Assembly (NCBI GenBank): GCA_938041035.1
Contig: CALHYX010000001.1
Span: 24,366 to 88,365 of the forward strand
Origin: an uncultured Acidimicrobiales bacterium
Lineage (GTDB): Bacteria; Actinomycetota; Acidimicrobiia; Acidimicrobiales; SHLQ01
Length of the DNA: 64,000 nt
Direction of reading: 5' to 3'
Shown: piece after piece, positions 32,917 through 42,308 of the stretch
Position numbering within the stretch: position 1 is the first letter of the stretch
Layout of the letters: each line of letters opens with the position of its first letter
Program-made: the position numbers and the translations under genes
The notes under the pieces: generated by a model
Database searches by the model: none
Seen by the model: the letters and a program-made list of their open reading frames with translations, nothing else
Told to the model about the DNA's origin: nothing

Positions 32917-34863
32917 GTGCACACCGAAGTTGAACAGCGCGCCATCAGCGTCATCCGCGGCTTGGCGATGGATGCTCCCCACGCCGCCAAATCCGGCCAT
33001 CAGGGAACCGCGATGGCGTTGGCGCCGCTCGCACATGTGCTGTTCACGCGGGTGATGAACTACGACGCCGACGCACCGGACTGGGCGGATCGGGATCGGT
33101 TCATCCTGTCGCCGGGCCACGCGTCGATCCTCCTCTACTCGATGCTGCATCTCACGGGTACCTCGTTGACGCTCGAAGACCTTCGCCAGTTCCGACAATG
33201 GGAGTCCGCCACGCCGGGCCATCCCGAGGTCGGGCACACCCCCGGCGTCGAGGTCACCACCGGACCCTTGGGTCAGGGGTTCGCGAACGGTGTCGGCATG
33301 GCCATCGCCGAGCAGCACCTGCGCAGCCGGTTCGGCCGCGAGGTCTGCGACCACTACATCTACGCCATCGTGTCCGATGGCGACCTCGCCGAGGGGGTCA
33401 GCCATGAGGCTGCCTCACTGGCCGGTCACCTCGGGTTGGGCCGGCTCATCTACGTCTACGACGACAACCACATTTCGATCGATGGGCCGACCGAAATCGC
33501 CCTCTCCGACGACGCCGCCGCCCGATTCCGCTCCTACGGTTGGGATGTCCAGGAGCTCGGCGAAGCCGCCGACGACCTCGATGCCATGGAGGCCGCGCTT
33601 TTGGCGGCGAAAGAGGTTACCGACAAGCCGTCGATCCTCATCCTGCGCAGCCATATCGGGGCGCCGTCGCCCGAACTGACCGACCATCACGAGGCGCATG
33701 GGTACGCGTTCAAAGACGACGAGATCACTGCGACCAAGGCCGTCCTGGGCCTCCCCGACGAGCCGTTCCACGTCCCCGACGATGTGGTCGACGCCTACCG
33801 CGAGGCCGGCCGTCGCGGTTCGACGGCCCGCGAGGCGTGGAACGCCCGCATGGCGGACTTCGACGGTGACCGCGACGCTTGGGCAGCCTGCATTCGCGGC
33901 ACCGGGCTCGACGGTTGGCAGGACGCGTTGCCGAGCTGGGAACCGGGCGACTCGATCGCGACCCGCAAGGCCAGCGGCGCCTGTCTGGCCGCACTCGTCG
34001 AGGTCGTACCCGGTCTGATGGGCGGCGGCGCCGACCTCACCGGCAACACCGGTACGGCGCTACCCGGCCAGGCTCTCCTCGCCGCCGACGCCCCCGATGG
34101 CCGCCAGATTGCCTTCGGCATTCGCGAACACGCAATGGGCTCGATCATGAACGGCATGGCGCTGCACGGTGGCACGCTGCCGGTCGGGGGAACCTTCCTG
34201 GTCTTCAGCGACTACATGCGCGGCGCCGTCCGGCTGGCCGCGCTCTCCGGGGCCCAGTCGCTCTTCGTATGGACCCACGACTCCGTCGGGGTCGGCGAGG
34301 ATGGCCCGACCCACCAACCGATCGAACACGTCAGTTCACTGCGGGCCATCCCCGACCTGCGGGTGTACCGGCCCGGCGACGCCAACGAGACCGCCGCCTG
34401 CTGGCGGGTCGGCATCGAGAGCACATTGCCGGTCGCCATGATTCTGAGTCGCCAGAACCTGCCGGTGCTCGAGGGCACAGCGAGCGGCGCCGTCGACCGC
34501 GGAGCCTACGCACTGGTGGACCCCGAAGGGGCGGTGGTCACCCTGATCGGTACCGGGTCGGAACTGTCGGTGTGCGTCGAAGCCGCCCGAGCACTCGAAG
34601 CCGACGGCATCGTGGCCCGCGTGGTGTCGATGCCCTGCGTGGAATTGTTCGACGAGCAGGACAGCGCGTATCAAGATGTCGTTCTGCCCGACCTGCCGAC
34701 GTTGGCCGTCGAGGCGGGCGTCAGCCACGGCTGGTACCGGTTTGCCGACGATGTGGTCGCCATCGACCGGTTCGGCGCCTCGGCGCCGGGCAGCGTGGTG
34801 CTGGCCGAACTCGGCATCACCGCCGAAAACGTTGCCAACCGGGCGCGCGCCCTGCTCGACTGA
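32917..34863 (+). CDS. tkt: transketolase
   Basis: A 648-residue TPP enzyme. The N-terminal half carries FILSPGHASILLYSMLHLTG, GHTPGVEVTTGPLGQGFANG and the TPP motif GDLAEGVSHEA with YVYDDNHISIDG. The middle carries the pyrimidine domain with the catalytic Glu (GIREHAMGSIMNG), and the end a C-terminal domain (VEAGVSHGWYRF). It moves two-carbon units in the pentose phosphate pathway. GTG start at 32917 with AAGGAA before. Transaldolase follows 62 bases downstream, giving the non-oxidative branch together. Confidence 0.95.
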   Translation: MHTEVEQRAISVIRGLAMDAPHAAKSGHQGTAMALAPLAHVLFTRVMNYDADAPDWADRDRFILSPGHASILLYSMLHLTGTSLTLEDLRQFRQWESATPGHPEVGHTPGVEVTTGPLGQGFANGVGMAIAEQHLRSRFGREVCDHYIYAIVSDGDLAEGVSHEAASLAGHLGLGRLIYVYDDNHISIDGPTEIALSDDAAARFRSYGWDVQELGEAADDLDAMEAALLAAKEVTDKPSILILRSHIGAPSPELTDHHEAHGYAFKDDEITATKAVLGLPDEPFHVPDDVVDAYREAGRRGSTAREAWNARMADFDGDRDAWAACIRGTGLDGWQDALPSWEPGDSIATRKASGACLAALVEVVPGLMGGGADLTGNTGTALPGQALLAADAPDGRQIAFGIREHAMGSIMNGMALHGGTLPVGGTFLVFSDYMRGAVRLAALSGAQSLFVWTHDSVGVGEDGPTHQPIEHVSSLRAIPDLRVYRPGDANETAACWRVGIESTLPVAMILSRQNLPVLEGTASGAVDRGAYALVDPEGAVVTLIGTGSELSVCVEAARALEADGIVARVVSMPCVELFDEQDSAYQDVVLPDLPTLAVEAGVSHGWYRFADDVVAIDRFGASAPGSVVLAELGITAENVANRARALLD

Positions 34864-34925
34864 ACCCGTAGGCCGGCCACCCCGACGACCCCCCCCGACG
34901 ACCTGAGAGTAAGGAACCAACCCCC

Positions 34926-36017
34926 ATGACCCGTTTACACGACCTCTACGACGAGCAGGGCCAGAGCCCATGGCTCGACAACATTCGCCGGGGCTGGATC
35001 ACCAGCGGCGAGCTGGCCGAATGGATCGACAAAGGGGTACGGGGCCTCACGTCCAACCCCAGCATCTTCCAGAAGGCCATCGCCGGCAGCGACGAGTACA
35101 CGGAGCAGTTCACCGAACTTCTCGGTGCCGGCAGCTCGATCGAAGACTCCTACTGGAGTCTCGTCACCACCGACATCGAAGCGGCGTTGGCCATCCTGCG
35201 CCCGGTGTATGACGAGAGCAACGGGCTCGATGGCTACGTTTCGGTCGAGGTCGATCCGGGTCTCGCCCGCGACACCGAGGGCACGGCGGCCGCGGCCCGC
35301 ATGCTCGACGACCGCATCGACGAGCCCAACCTCTACGTAAAGATCCCCGGTACCGCCGAAGGTTTGCCCGCGATCCAGACCATGATCGCCGAGAAGCGCA
35401 GCATCAACGTGACCCTGCTGTTTTCGACGCAGCGGTACCGCGAGGTGATGGAGGCCTACATCGCCGGACTCGAGGCCGCGGAGGGCGACCTGTCGGACAT
35501 CTCGAGCGTCGCTTCGTTCTTCATCTCGCGCGTCGACGTCGAGGTCGACCGGCGTCTCGACGCCATCGGCACACCCGAAGCGCTCGCGTTGCGGGGCAAG
35601 ACCGCGGTCGCCAACGGGCGCATGGCCTATGCCGCTTTTGTCGAGACCTTTTCCGGGCCCCGCTGGGATGCCCTGGTCGCTCGCGGCGCCCGGGTGCAGC
35701 GTCCGTTGTGGGCGAGCACATCGACCAAGAACGAAGCCTACCCCGACACCCTCTACGTCGACACCCTGATCGGCCCGCACACGGTCAACACCCTCCCCGA
35801 CTCGACCCTGGCCGACTTTCTCGATCACGGCACCGTCGCCCGCACCATCGACGCCGGAGTAGCCGAAGCCGAGGCGACGCTCGCGGCGGTCGCCGCGCTC
35901 GGCATCGATCTCGACGAGGTCACCCAGCTGCTGGAGGACCAGGGTGTGGCCTCGTTCGAGAAGGCGTTCGACGAACTGTTGACGACACTGACCGAGACGG
36001 CGGACAACCTCCGCTAG
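34926..36017 (+). CDS. tal: transaldolase
   Basis: This 363-residue barrel enzyme has SNPSIFQKAIAGSDEY, the Schiff-base lysine in NLYVKIPGTAEG and the conserved NVTLLFSTQRY stretch. It transfers dihydroxyacetone units between sugar phosphates. The length and the C-terminal DFLDHGTVARTID are those of the long actinobacterial type. It follows tkt closely, so the two are an operon. An ATG start has a GTAAGGA ribosome site. A hairpin overlaps the stop. Confidence 0.95.
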   Translation: MTRLHDLYDEQGQSPWLDNIRRGWITSGELAEWIDKGVRGLTSNPSIFQKAIAGSDEYTEQFTELLGAGSSIEDSYWSLVTTDIEAALAILRPVYDESNGLDGYVSVEVDPGLARDTEGTAAAARMLDDRIDEPNLYVKIPGTAEGLPAIQTMIAEKRSINVTLLFSTQRYREVMEAYIAGLEAAEGDLSDISSVASFFISRVDVEVDRRLDAIGTPEALALRGKTAVANGRMAYAAFVETFSGPRWDALVARGARVQRPLWASTSTKNEAYPDTLYVDTLIGPHTVNTLPDSTLADFLDHGTVARTIDAGVAEAEATLAAVAALGIDLDEVTQLLEDQGVASFEKAFDELLTTLTETADNLR

Positions 36018-36038
36018 CGGCGACCCCGGTGAGGCCGC

Positions 36039-36039
<1 letters not shown>
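36016..36039. terminator. bidirectional hairpin between convergent genes
   Basis: AGCGGC (36016-36021) and GCCGCT (36034-36039) pair perfectly. The hairpin includes the stop region of both tal and the convergent membrane-protein gene, so it may terminate transcription from either side. There is no T-run. Confidence 0.45.
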
Positions 36040-36782
<743 letters not shown>

Positions 36783-36871
36783 GGGTGAAGAAGCTACCGG
36801 GACGGATGGAGGCCTATGAGCGCCTCTGACCCTAGTGGCGAACGCTGCTCAGCTCGCGCCGGGTCAGTAAG

Positions 36872-36901
36872 TTGCAATTTGAAACCCACTCCCCCTACGT
36901 T
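36872..36901 (+). promoter_or_regulatory. candidate promoter for a leaderless HxlR-fbiC transcript
   Basis: TTGCAA (36872-36877) and TACGTT (36896-36901) are separated by 18 bases, a fair sigma-70-type pair. The expected start of transcription, six to eight bases downstream, falls on the GTG at 36908. That would make the mRNA leaderless, which is common in actinobacteria. The sequence TTGCAATTTGAAAC also resembles AT-rich half sites seen near HxlR genes. Confidence 0.4.
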
Positions 36902-36907
36902 GGAGGC

Positions 36908-37405
36908 GTGACGAGCACGGAACCATCCTCCGATGAGGCCGCCAACGCGTCGATCGACGCCCAGACCTCCGGTATTCAGGGGGCCCTGGATCTCGTCGGC
37001 GATCGCTGGTCGATGCTGATTCTGCGGGCGTCGTTTCGCGGGGTCCGCCGGTTCTCCGCCATCCAGACCGACCTCGGCATTGCCAAGAACCTGCTCGCCG
37101 ACCGACTGGCCCGCCTGGTCGACGCCGACATTCTCGCCCGGGTCCCGTACCAGGACCGGCCCGTACGTCATGAGTACGTCCTCACCGAGAAGGGCCGAGA
37201 CCTGTCGGCGGTGTTGATCGCCCTGATGCACTGGGGCGACCGCTGGTGCCACCACGGGTCCGCCCCGACGGTTCTGGTCCACGACGAGTGCGGCGAACCC
37301 ATTGAACACTCGGTGCGCTGCCCCGCCTGCGCCACCGATCTCTCCCCCGGCCAGATCCAGAGCCGACCGGGCCGCCGCGCCGGCCGGGAACGAACCAAAC
37401 CCTGA
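36908..37405 (+). CDS. HxlR-family winged-helix transcriptional regulator
   Basis: I choose the GTG at 36908 (the alternative TTG at 36872 is in the promoter), giving a 165-residue protein. It has the HxlR core, IQGALDLVGDRWSMLILRAS, then GVRRFSAIQTDLGIAKNLLA (the recognition helix) and RPVRHEYVLTEKGRDL. The C-terminal tail has four Cys (HDECGEPIEHSVRCPAC), which could bind a metal. HxlR proteins sense redox or reactive aldehydes. The stop overlaps the fbiC start (TGATG), so this is likely the fbiC operon's own regulator; that is inference. Confidence 0.85.
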   Translation: MTSTEPSSDEAANASIDAQTSGIQGALDLVGDRWSMLILRASFRGVRRFSAIQTDLGIAKNLLADRLARLVDADILARVPYQDRPVRHEYVLTEKGRDLSAVLIALMHWGDRWCHHGSAPTVLVHDECGEPIEHSVRCPACATDLSPGQIQSRPGRRAGRERTKP

Positions 37406-39861
37406 TGCATCCGAACCCCGCAGAACACGAACCCACGAACGCGAACGCAGAGGCGAACCACCCAGTGAACACGACCAACCTCGACCGGCCCGTCGCCGAG
37501 CTGATGGCCGACGCCCGCCGCGTGCGCGACCTCGCTCACGGAACCCGGGTCACCTATTCGCCGAAGGTCTTCATTCCCCTCACGATGTTGTGCCAGGACA
37601 AATGTGGGTACTGCACGTTTGCCCAACCGCCGGCGCGGCTCGACAACGTCTTCCTCGAACCCGATCAGGTGGTGGCCATCGCCCGCCAGGGAGCGAAACA
37701 GGGTTGTCACGAGGCGCTCTTCACCCTGGGTGAGCGCCCGGAACTCCGCTATCCGGCAGCCGAGGCCTGGTTGCGCGAACGCGGGTATGCCTCCACCGTT
37801 GCCTACCTGGCCGCCATGGCCGATCTGGTACTGAGCGAGACCGGGCTCCTCCCCCACGCCAACGCCGGGGCGCTGTTCGCCGATGAGCTGGCGGCGCTGC
37901 GCCGCGTCTCGCCGTCCCAGGGCATGATGATCGAGTCGCTGAACCCCGACCTCGAATGCCATCGCGGCTCGCCGGACAAGACGCCCGAGCGGCGCCTCGC
38001 CACCCTCGAGGCAGCCGGTGAGCTGGCCATTCCGTTCACCACCGGGATGCTCGTCGGGATCGGCGAAAGTCGACAGGATCGGATCGACGCCCTCGTTGCC
38101 ATCGCCGCCAGTCATCGCCGCCACGGTCACGTGCAGGAGGTGATCGTGCAGAACTTTCTCCCCAAGGAGGGCACGGCGATGCATCGCTCCGCGCCCTGCC
38201 CGCCCGACGACTACCTCGAAGCGATCGCGCTCGCCCGCCTCATTCTGCCGCCTGAGGTTCACCTGCAGGCCCCGCCGAACCTGTCGGATGACTTTGGCGT
38301 GCTGCTCGACGCCGGCATCGACGACTGGGGCGGGGTGTCACCGGTCACCGCCGACCATGTCAACCCCGAGCGGCCCTGGCCCGCGCTCGACCGGCTGCGC
38401 ACAGTCACCGAGGATCGGGCCATGGTGCTCGCTCCCCGACTCACGATCTATCCCACCTATGCCCTCGATCCCAACCGTTGGCTCGATGCCGAACTGCGGT
38501 TCGCGGTGATGGACCGCAGCGATGCCGAGGGACTCGGGCGCGATGACCCCGGCGCGGTGTTCCCGGAGCGGACCATGGAGAACGCCAAGGTGACCGATGG
38601 CGCCGACGTCCTCGTCATCGGCGATGAGTCGACCGCCTGGTATTCCGGCAGCGGTACCGATCCCCTGACCCTGATCCCCGGGCGGGCCGCGGCCGGCGGC
38701 GCGGTCGGCGAGGTGCTCCAGGGCGTCTCCGATGGCCAGGAGGTGGGCATCGACGAGATCGTCACCCTGTTCAGCGCCCGTGGCCCCGAGGTGGTCGCGG
38801 TGGCGGAGGTGGCCGATCAGTTGCGACGTGACGCGGTTGGCGATGCGGTGACGTGGGTGGCCAACCGCAACATCAACTACACCAACGTGTGCACGTTCAA
38901 GTGCCGATTCTGCGGCTTCTCGAAGGGGCCGCTCTCGCTCAATCTGCGGGGCACCCCGTACCTGCTCACCCTCGACGACATCGCCGATCGTACGATCGAG
39001 GCCGCCGAGATGGGGGCCACTGAGGTGTGTCTGCAGGGCGGGATTCACCCCGACTTCGACGGCGACTACTACATCGATGTCACCCGGGCCGTGCAGGACG
39101 CCGTTCCGGGGATGCATGTGCATGGTTTCACCGCGTTGGAAGTGACCGAAGGCGCCAAGCGACTCGGTGAACCACTCGACCAGTACCTCCGGCGCATGAT
39201 GGACGCGGGGCTCAAGTCGTTGCCGGGCACCGCGGCGGAGATTCTCGACGACGACATTCGCGAGATCCTGTGCCCCGACAAGATCACCACCGACGAATGG
39301 CTTGATGCCCACCGCATCGCCCACTCGATCGGGCTCACGTCGAACGTCACGATGATGTACGGCTCCGTCGAGCAGCCGGTGCACTGGGCGCGCCACATCG
39401 TGCGCACCCGGGAGTTGCAGCGTGAAACCGGCGGCTTCACCGAGTTCGTCGGCCTGCCGTTCGTCCACATGGCGTCCCCGATCTATCTGCAGCGCAAGGC
39501 CCGACGCGGTCCAACCTTCCGCGAGAATCTGCTGATGCACGCCGTGGCGCGCATCGCGTACCGCGGCGACATCGACAACATCCAGGGTTCCTGGGTCAAG
39601 ACCGGCTTCGGGTCGATTCGTCAGCTCCTGCAGGCCGGCGTGAATGATCTCGGCGGCACGCTGATCAACGAGAACATCTCCCGGGCAGCCGGCGCCGAGC
39701 ACGGCCAGGAGGTAACCCGCGACGATTTCGCCGCGCTCGTGGAACCGATGGGTCGAACACTCGTACAGCGCAACACCAATTATCGGGTGCTGGGTGAACA
39801 ACCCGAGGTCCGGCCGTCGCGGCCGACCCGAACCCGGCTGACCGTGTCGGCGGAGGGCTGA
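37405..39861 (+). CDS. fbiC: FO synthase, fused CofG-CofH radical SAM protein
   Basis: The 818-residue protein is the usual actinobacterial fusion. The CofG-like half has Cys63-x3-Cys67-x2-Cys70 (LCQDKCGYCTF). The CofH-like half has Cys496-x3-Cys500-x2-Cys503 (CTFKCRFCGF). Both bind a [4Fe-4S] cluster and cleave S-adenosylmethionine. Together they make FO, the deazaflavin chromophore of coenzyme F420, from tyrosine and the riboflavin precursor. The ATG at 37405 overlaps the HxlR stop; a GTG at about residue 21 is another possible start. No other F420 genes are in the window. Confidence 0.97.
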   Translation: MHPNPAEHEPTNANAEANHPVNTTNLDRPVAELMADARRVRDLAHGTRVTYSPKVFIPLTMLCQDKCGYCTFAQPPARLDNVFLEPDQVVAIARQGAKQGCHEALFTLGERPELRYPAAEAWLRERGYASTVAYLAAMADLVLSETGLLPHANAGALFADELAALRRVSPSQGMMIESLNPDLECHRGSPDKTPERRLATLEAAGELAIPFTTGMLVGIGESRQDRIDALVAIAASHRRHGHVQEVIVQNFLPKEGTAMHRSAPCPPDDYLEAIALARLILPPEVHLQAPPNLSDDFGVLLDAGIDDWGGVSPVTADHVNPERPWPALDRLRTVTEDRAMVLAPRLTIYPTYALDPNRWLDAELRFAVMDRSDAEGLGRDDPGAVFPERTMENAKVTDGADVLVIGDESTAWYSGSGTDPLTLIPGRAAAGGAVGEVLQGVSDGQEVGIDEIVTLFSARGPEVVAVAEVADQLRRDAVGDAVTWVANRNINYTNVCTFKCRFCGFSKGPLSLNLRGTPYLLTLDDIADRTIEAAEMGATEVCLQGGIHPDFDGDYYIDVTRAVQDAVPGMHVHGFTALEVTEGAKRLGEPLDQYLRRMMDAGLKSLPGTAAEILDDDIREILCPDKITTDEWLDAHRIAHSIGLTSNVTMMYGSVEQPVHWARHIVRTRELQRETGGFTEFVGLPFVHMASPIYLQRKARRGPTFRENLLMHAVARIAYRGDIDNIQGSWVKTGFGSIRQLLQAGVNDLGGTLINENISRAAGAEHGQEVTRDDFAALVEPMGRTLVQRNTNYRVLGEQPEVRPSRPTRTRLTVSAEG

Positions 39862-39944
39862 GAAACGTGGGAACGGTCGCCACCAATAGGGCGATGAGAC
39901 CGTAGGATTCGAGCGGTCCACCCCTCGTTTTGCTCGGAGCCCGC

Positions 39945-40985
39945 ATGGAATCGTTGCCTCGTTATCGCACCGGAGATGATGGACTCGATCGCGCCATCGG
40001 TGAGCTCGTGACCGAAGCCGGTGTCGACGAGCATCACGACCTGATCTTCGAAACGGTGGTGTCCGCCCTGCGCCTGGGCCGCGAAGACGTGGGTCGCGGC
40101 GACCTCAAGCTGGTGAACTCCGCGATGAAAGAGCTGCGCTACGCGTTTTCGGTGTTCGACCAGTACAAAGATCGGCGCAAGTGCACGATCTTTGGTTCCG
40201 CTCGGACCGCCGCCGACGACCCGTCCTACATCTGTGCTCGAGACTTCGGCCAGGCCATGGCCGGCCGCGACTGGATGGTCATGACCGGCGCCGGCCCCGG
40301 CATCATGGCCGCCGGCCTCCAGGGGGCGGGTCGCGAAAACAGCTTCGGCATCAACATCGTGCTGCCGTTCGAGGCCAGCGCCAACGAGTTCATCGACGAC
40401 GACCCCAAGCTGATCAACTTTCGGTATTTCTTCACCCGCAAGGTCGCCTTCATGAAGGAGTCGCACGGTTATGCGCTCCTACCCGGCGGCTTCGGCACGA
40501 TGGACGAGGGCTTTGAGTTGTTGACGCTCATGCAGACCGGCAAGTCCCACCTCACCCCGGTTGTGCTGCTCGACCACGAGGGCAGCACGTACTGGCACAC
40601 CTGGCGCGAGTTCGTCGAACGCGAACTACTCGGCGCCGGTCTGATCTCCGAGCACGACCTCGACCTGGTCCACATCACCGACAGCATCGACGACGCCGTC
40701 GATGAGGTCTGCCGTTTCTATCGCACCTACGACTCGATGCGCTTCGTCGGGTCCCGCCTGATACTGCGGTTGAACCGGGAGATCGACTCCGCCGAACTCA
40801 CCTCGTTGGCGAAGGAGTTTGGCGACATCATCGAGTCCGGCACGATCGAACGGACCGAGGCCACCGAGAGCGAGATCGAAGATGCCGATGCCCTGGACAA
40901 ACACCGCATCGCCTTCCGTTTCGACCGTCACGGCTTCGCCCGGCTGCGGCAAATGCTCGACCAGCTCAACGATGCGACACCGTAA
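39945..40985 (+). CDS. LOG-family (lysine decarboxylase-like) nucleotide-binding protein
   Basis: About 346 residues from the ATG at 39945 (preceded by CGGAG). The Rossmann-like core has TIFGSARTAADDPSY, MTGAGPGIMAAGLQGAGREN, and the diagnostic PGGFGTMDEGFE. LOG proteins hydrolyse nucleoside 5'-monophosphates such as cytokinin ribotides or AMP. The chain is longer than the plain LOG family (about 190 residues), with an extra helical N-terminus and a C-terminal domain (LTSLAKEFGDIIESG) of unknown role. It lies 83 bases after fbiC. Confidence 0.85.
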   Translation: MESLPRYRTGDDGLDRAIGELVTEAGVDEHHDLIFETVVSALRLGREDVGRGDLKLVNSAMKELRYAFSVFDQYKDRRKCTIFGSARTAADDPSYICARDFGQAMAGRDWMVMTGAGPGIMAAGLQGAGRENSFGINIVLPFEASANEFIDDDPKLINFRYFFTRKVAFMKESHGYALLPGGFGTMDEGFELLTLMQTGKSHLTPVVLLDHEGSTYWHTWREFVERELLGAGLISEHDLDLVHITDSIDDAVDEVCRFYRTYDSMRFVGSRLILRLNREIDSAELTSLAKEFGDIIESGTIERTEATESEIEDADALDKHRIAFRFDRHGFARLRQMLDQLNDATP

Positions 40986-41017
40986 GGTGCGAACGAGCAA
41001 CGGTTTCGGAGGTCCCC

Positions 41018-41212
41018 ATGGCCGGTGAATTCGAAGACATCGTCTCGCGCCTCGAGATGATTTCCGAGGAGCTGGCCGATCTCGCCATCGCCCGGCTCCG
41101 CGACTCCATCGATGCCGGGGGCGACGAGTTGCCGGTCGATGAACGCATCATCACCCGGGCCCGGAGGGCTGTGGAGAAAGCAGCCCACCTGCTCTCCGAA
41201 CGCGACCGGTAG
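41018..41212 (+). CDS. small conserved helical protein
   Basis: 64 residues, nearly all helical and amphipathic: DIVSRLEMISEELADLAIAR then ARRAVEKAAHLLSERD. It has no Cys or His and resembles the small coiled-coil proteins often beside exonuclease or cell-division genes. The LOG stop lies 33 bases upstream and the next gene starts three bases after the stop. An ATG start follows GGTTTCGGAGGTCC. Confidence 0.65.
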   Translation: MAGEFEDIVSRLEMISEELADLAIARLRDSIDAGGDELPVDERIITRARRAVEKAAHLLSERDR

Positions 41213-41214
41213 CC

Positions 41215-41961
41215 ATGCCGGCCGACGACGACGGGCTGGAACACGGCCTCGAAACCCACGAATGGGTCTCCTTCGTCGACGGCGACGGCGATACCTGGCT
41301 GTTCGATCTCACGTTCCTGACCAGCCGCTGGACCTGCTTGTTCGGTCAGGGCTGCCCGGGGATCCTCGAAACGCCCACCCCCGAGCTCGAGCAGGGCTGC
41401 TGTTCCTACGGGGCCCACTTCACCGGGCCGGCCGACCTCGCACGGGTGAAGGAGGCTGCATCCCGCCTGACGCCGGACCAATGGAAGAATCATCGCCCCG
41501 TAGATACCGCCTTCGGCGGCGACGATGAGGAACCGACCAGCGTGGTGGTGGATGGCGCGTGCATCTTCCACAATCCGCCCGGCTTTGCCGGGGGTACGGG
41601 TTGTGCGCTGCACGGGGCGGCGGTCGAGGCCGAGGAGCGACCGCTCGACTGGAAGCCCGAGGTTTGCTGGCAGCTCCCCCTCCGCCTCGACTACGTCGAA
41701 GACGAAAACGGCCTGCACACCTACACGTTGCGCGAGTGGAAGCGGCGGGACTGGGGTGCCGGAGGCGATGAGTTTCACTGGTGGTGCACCACCAGCGATG
41801 AACAGGCCTTCATCGGTGACGACACCGTGTTTGCCAGCCTCAGCGAGGAGATCACCGAGATGGTCGGACCGCACGCGTTCGCCTGGTTGGAGAACTACCT
41901 GGTCAGCCGAGGTACGGAGCGGCTCGTCCCCCACCCGGTGCGCCGTAACGCAACCAGCTGA
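41215..41961 (+). CDS. cysteine-rich conserved protein (YkgJ/DUF3109-like)
   Basis: 248 residues with about nine Cys in clusters: WTCLFGQGCPGI, QGCCSYGAHF, GACIFHN, TGCALHG and EVCWQLPLR. This arrangement resembles the YkgJ/DUF3109 families, which bind zinc or an iron-sulfur cluster. The rest is acidic and without recognisable catalytic motifs. It is tightly linked to the preceding 64-residue gene. The likeness is from memory; no known function. Confidence 0.65.
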   Translation: MPADDDGLEHGLETHEWVSFVDGDGDTWLFDLTFLTSRWTCLFGQGCPGILETPTPELEQGCCSYGAHFTGPADLARVKEAASRLTPDQWKNHRPVDTAFGGDDEEPTSVVVDGACIFHNPPGFAGGTGCALHGAAVEAEERPLDWKPEVCWQLPLRLDYVEDENGLHTYTLREWKRRDWGAGGDEFHWWCTTSDEQAFIGDDTVFASLSEEITEMVGPHAFAWLENYLVSRGTERLVPHPVRRNATS

Positions 41962-41972
41962 CGACGGGCGGG

Positions 41973-42227
41973 TTAGGCCGACTCCTGCTCGGGTTCGTCG
42001 CCTTCGCCGCCCTGGGACGCCTCGAATTCGGCCGCGACATCCGCCCACGGATCGTCGTCGCTGGCATCGCTCGCCAGGTCTCCCCAGGCAGCGTGCTCGG
42101 GCTTGATCTCGTCGTCTCCGTCTCCGGGAGAAAGATCCTCGAGTATGCCGTCGTAGTCGACGTCGTGCGAACGCTTGAGCGCACGAGCCTCTTCGAATCG
42201 CCGGTGTCGACCTTTTTTCACGGGCAA
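41973..42227 (-). CDS. small acidic hypothetical protein with basic N-terminus
   Basis: 84 residues that begin MPVKKGRHRRFEEARALKRS and turn acidic over the last 60, DDEIKPEHAAWGDLASDASD and so on. The N-terminal basic segment is well conserved in actinobacteria as I recall. It is convergent with the cysteine-rich gene, only 11 bases away. No function is suggested. Confidence 0.6.
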   Translation of the reverse strand: MPVKKGRHRRFEEARALKRSHDVDYDGILEDLSPGDGDDEIKPEHAAWGDLASDASDDDPWADVAAEFEASQGGEGDEPEQESA

Positions 42228-42308
42228 CGCTCCCCGTTTTGCTGTCTGAACGAAGGGCCAGTGTAGCCACTCTCGCGCCGAAGGTGGAGGCAGTGGAGGC
42301 CCGATTGG

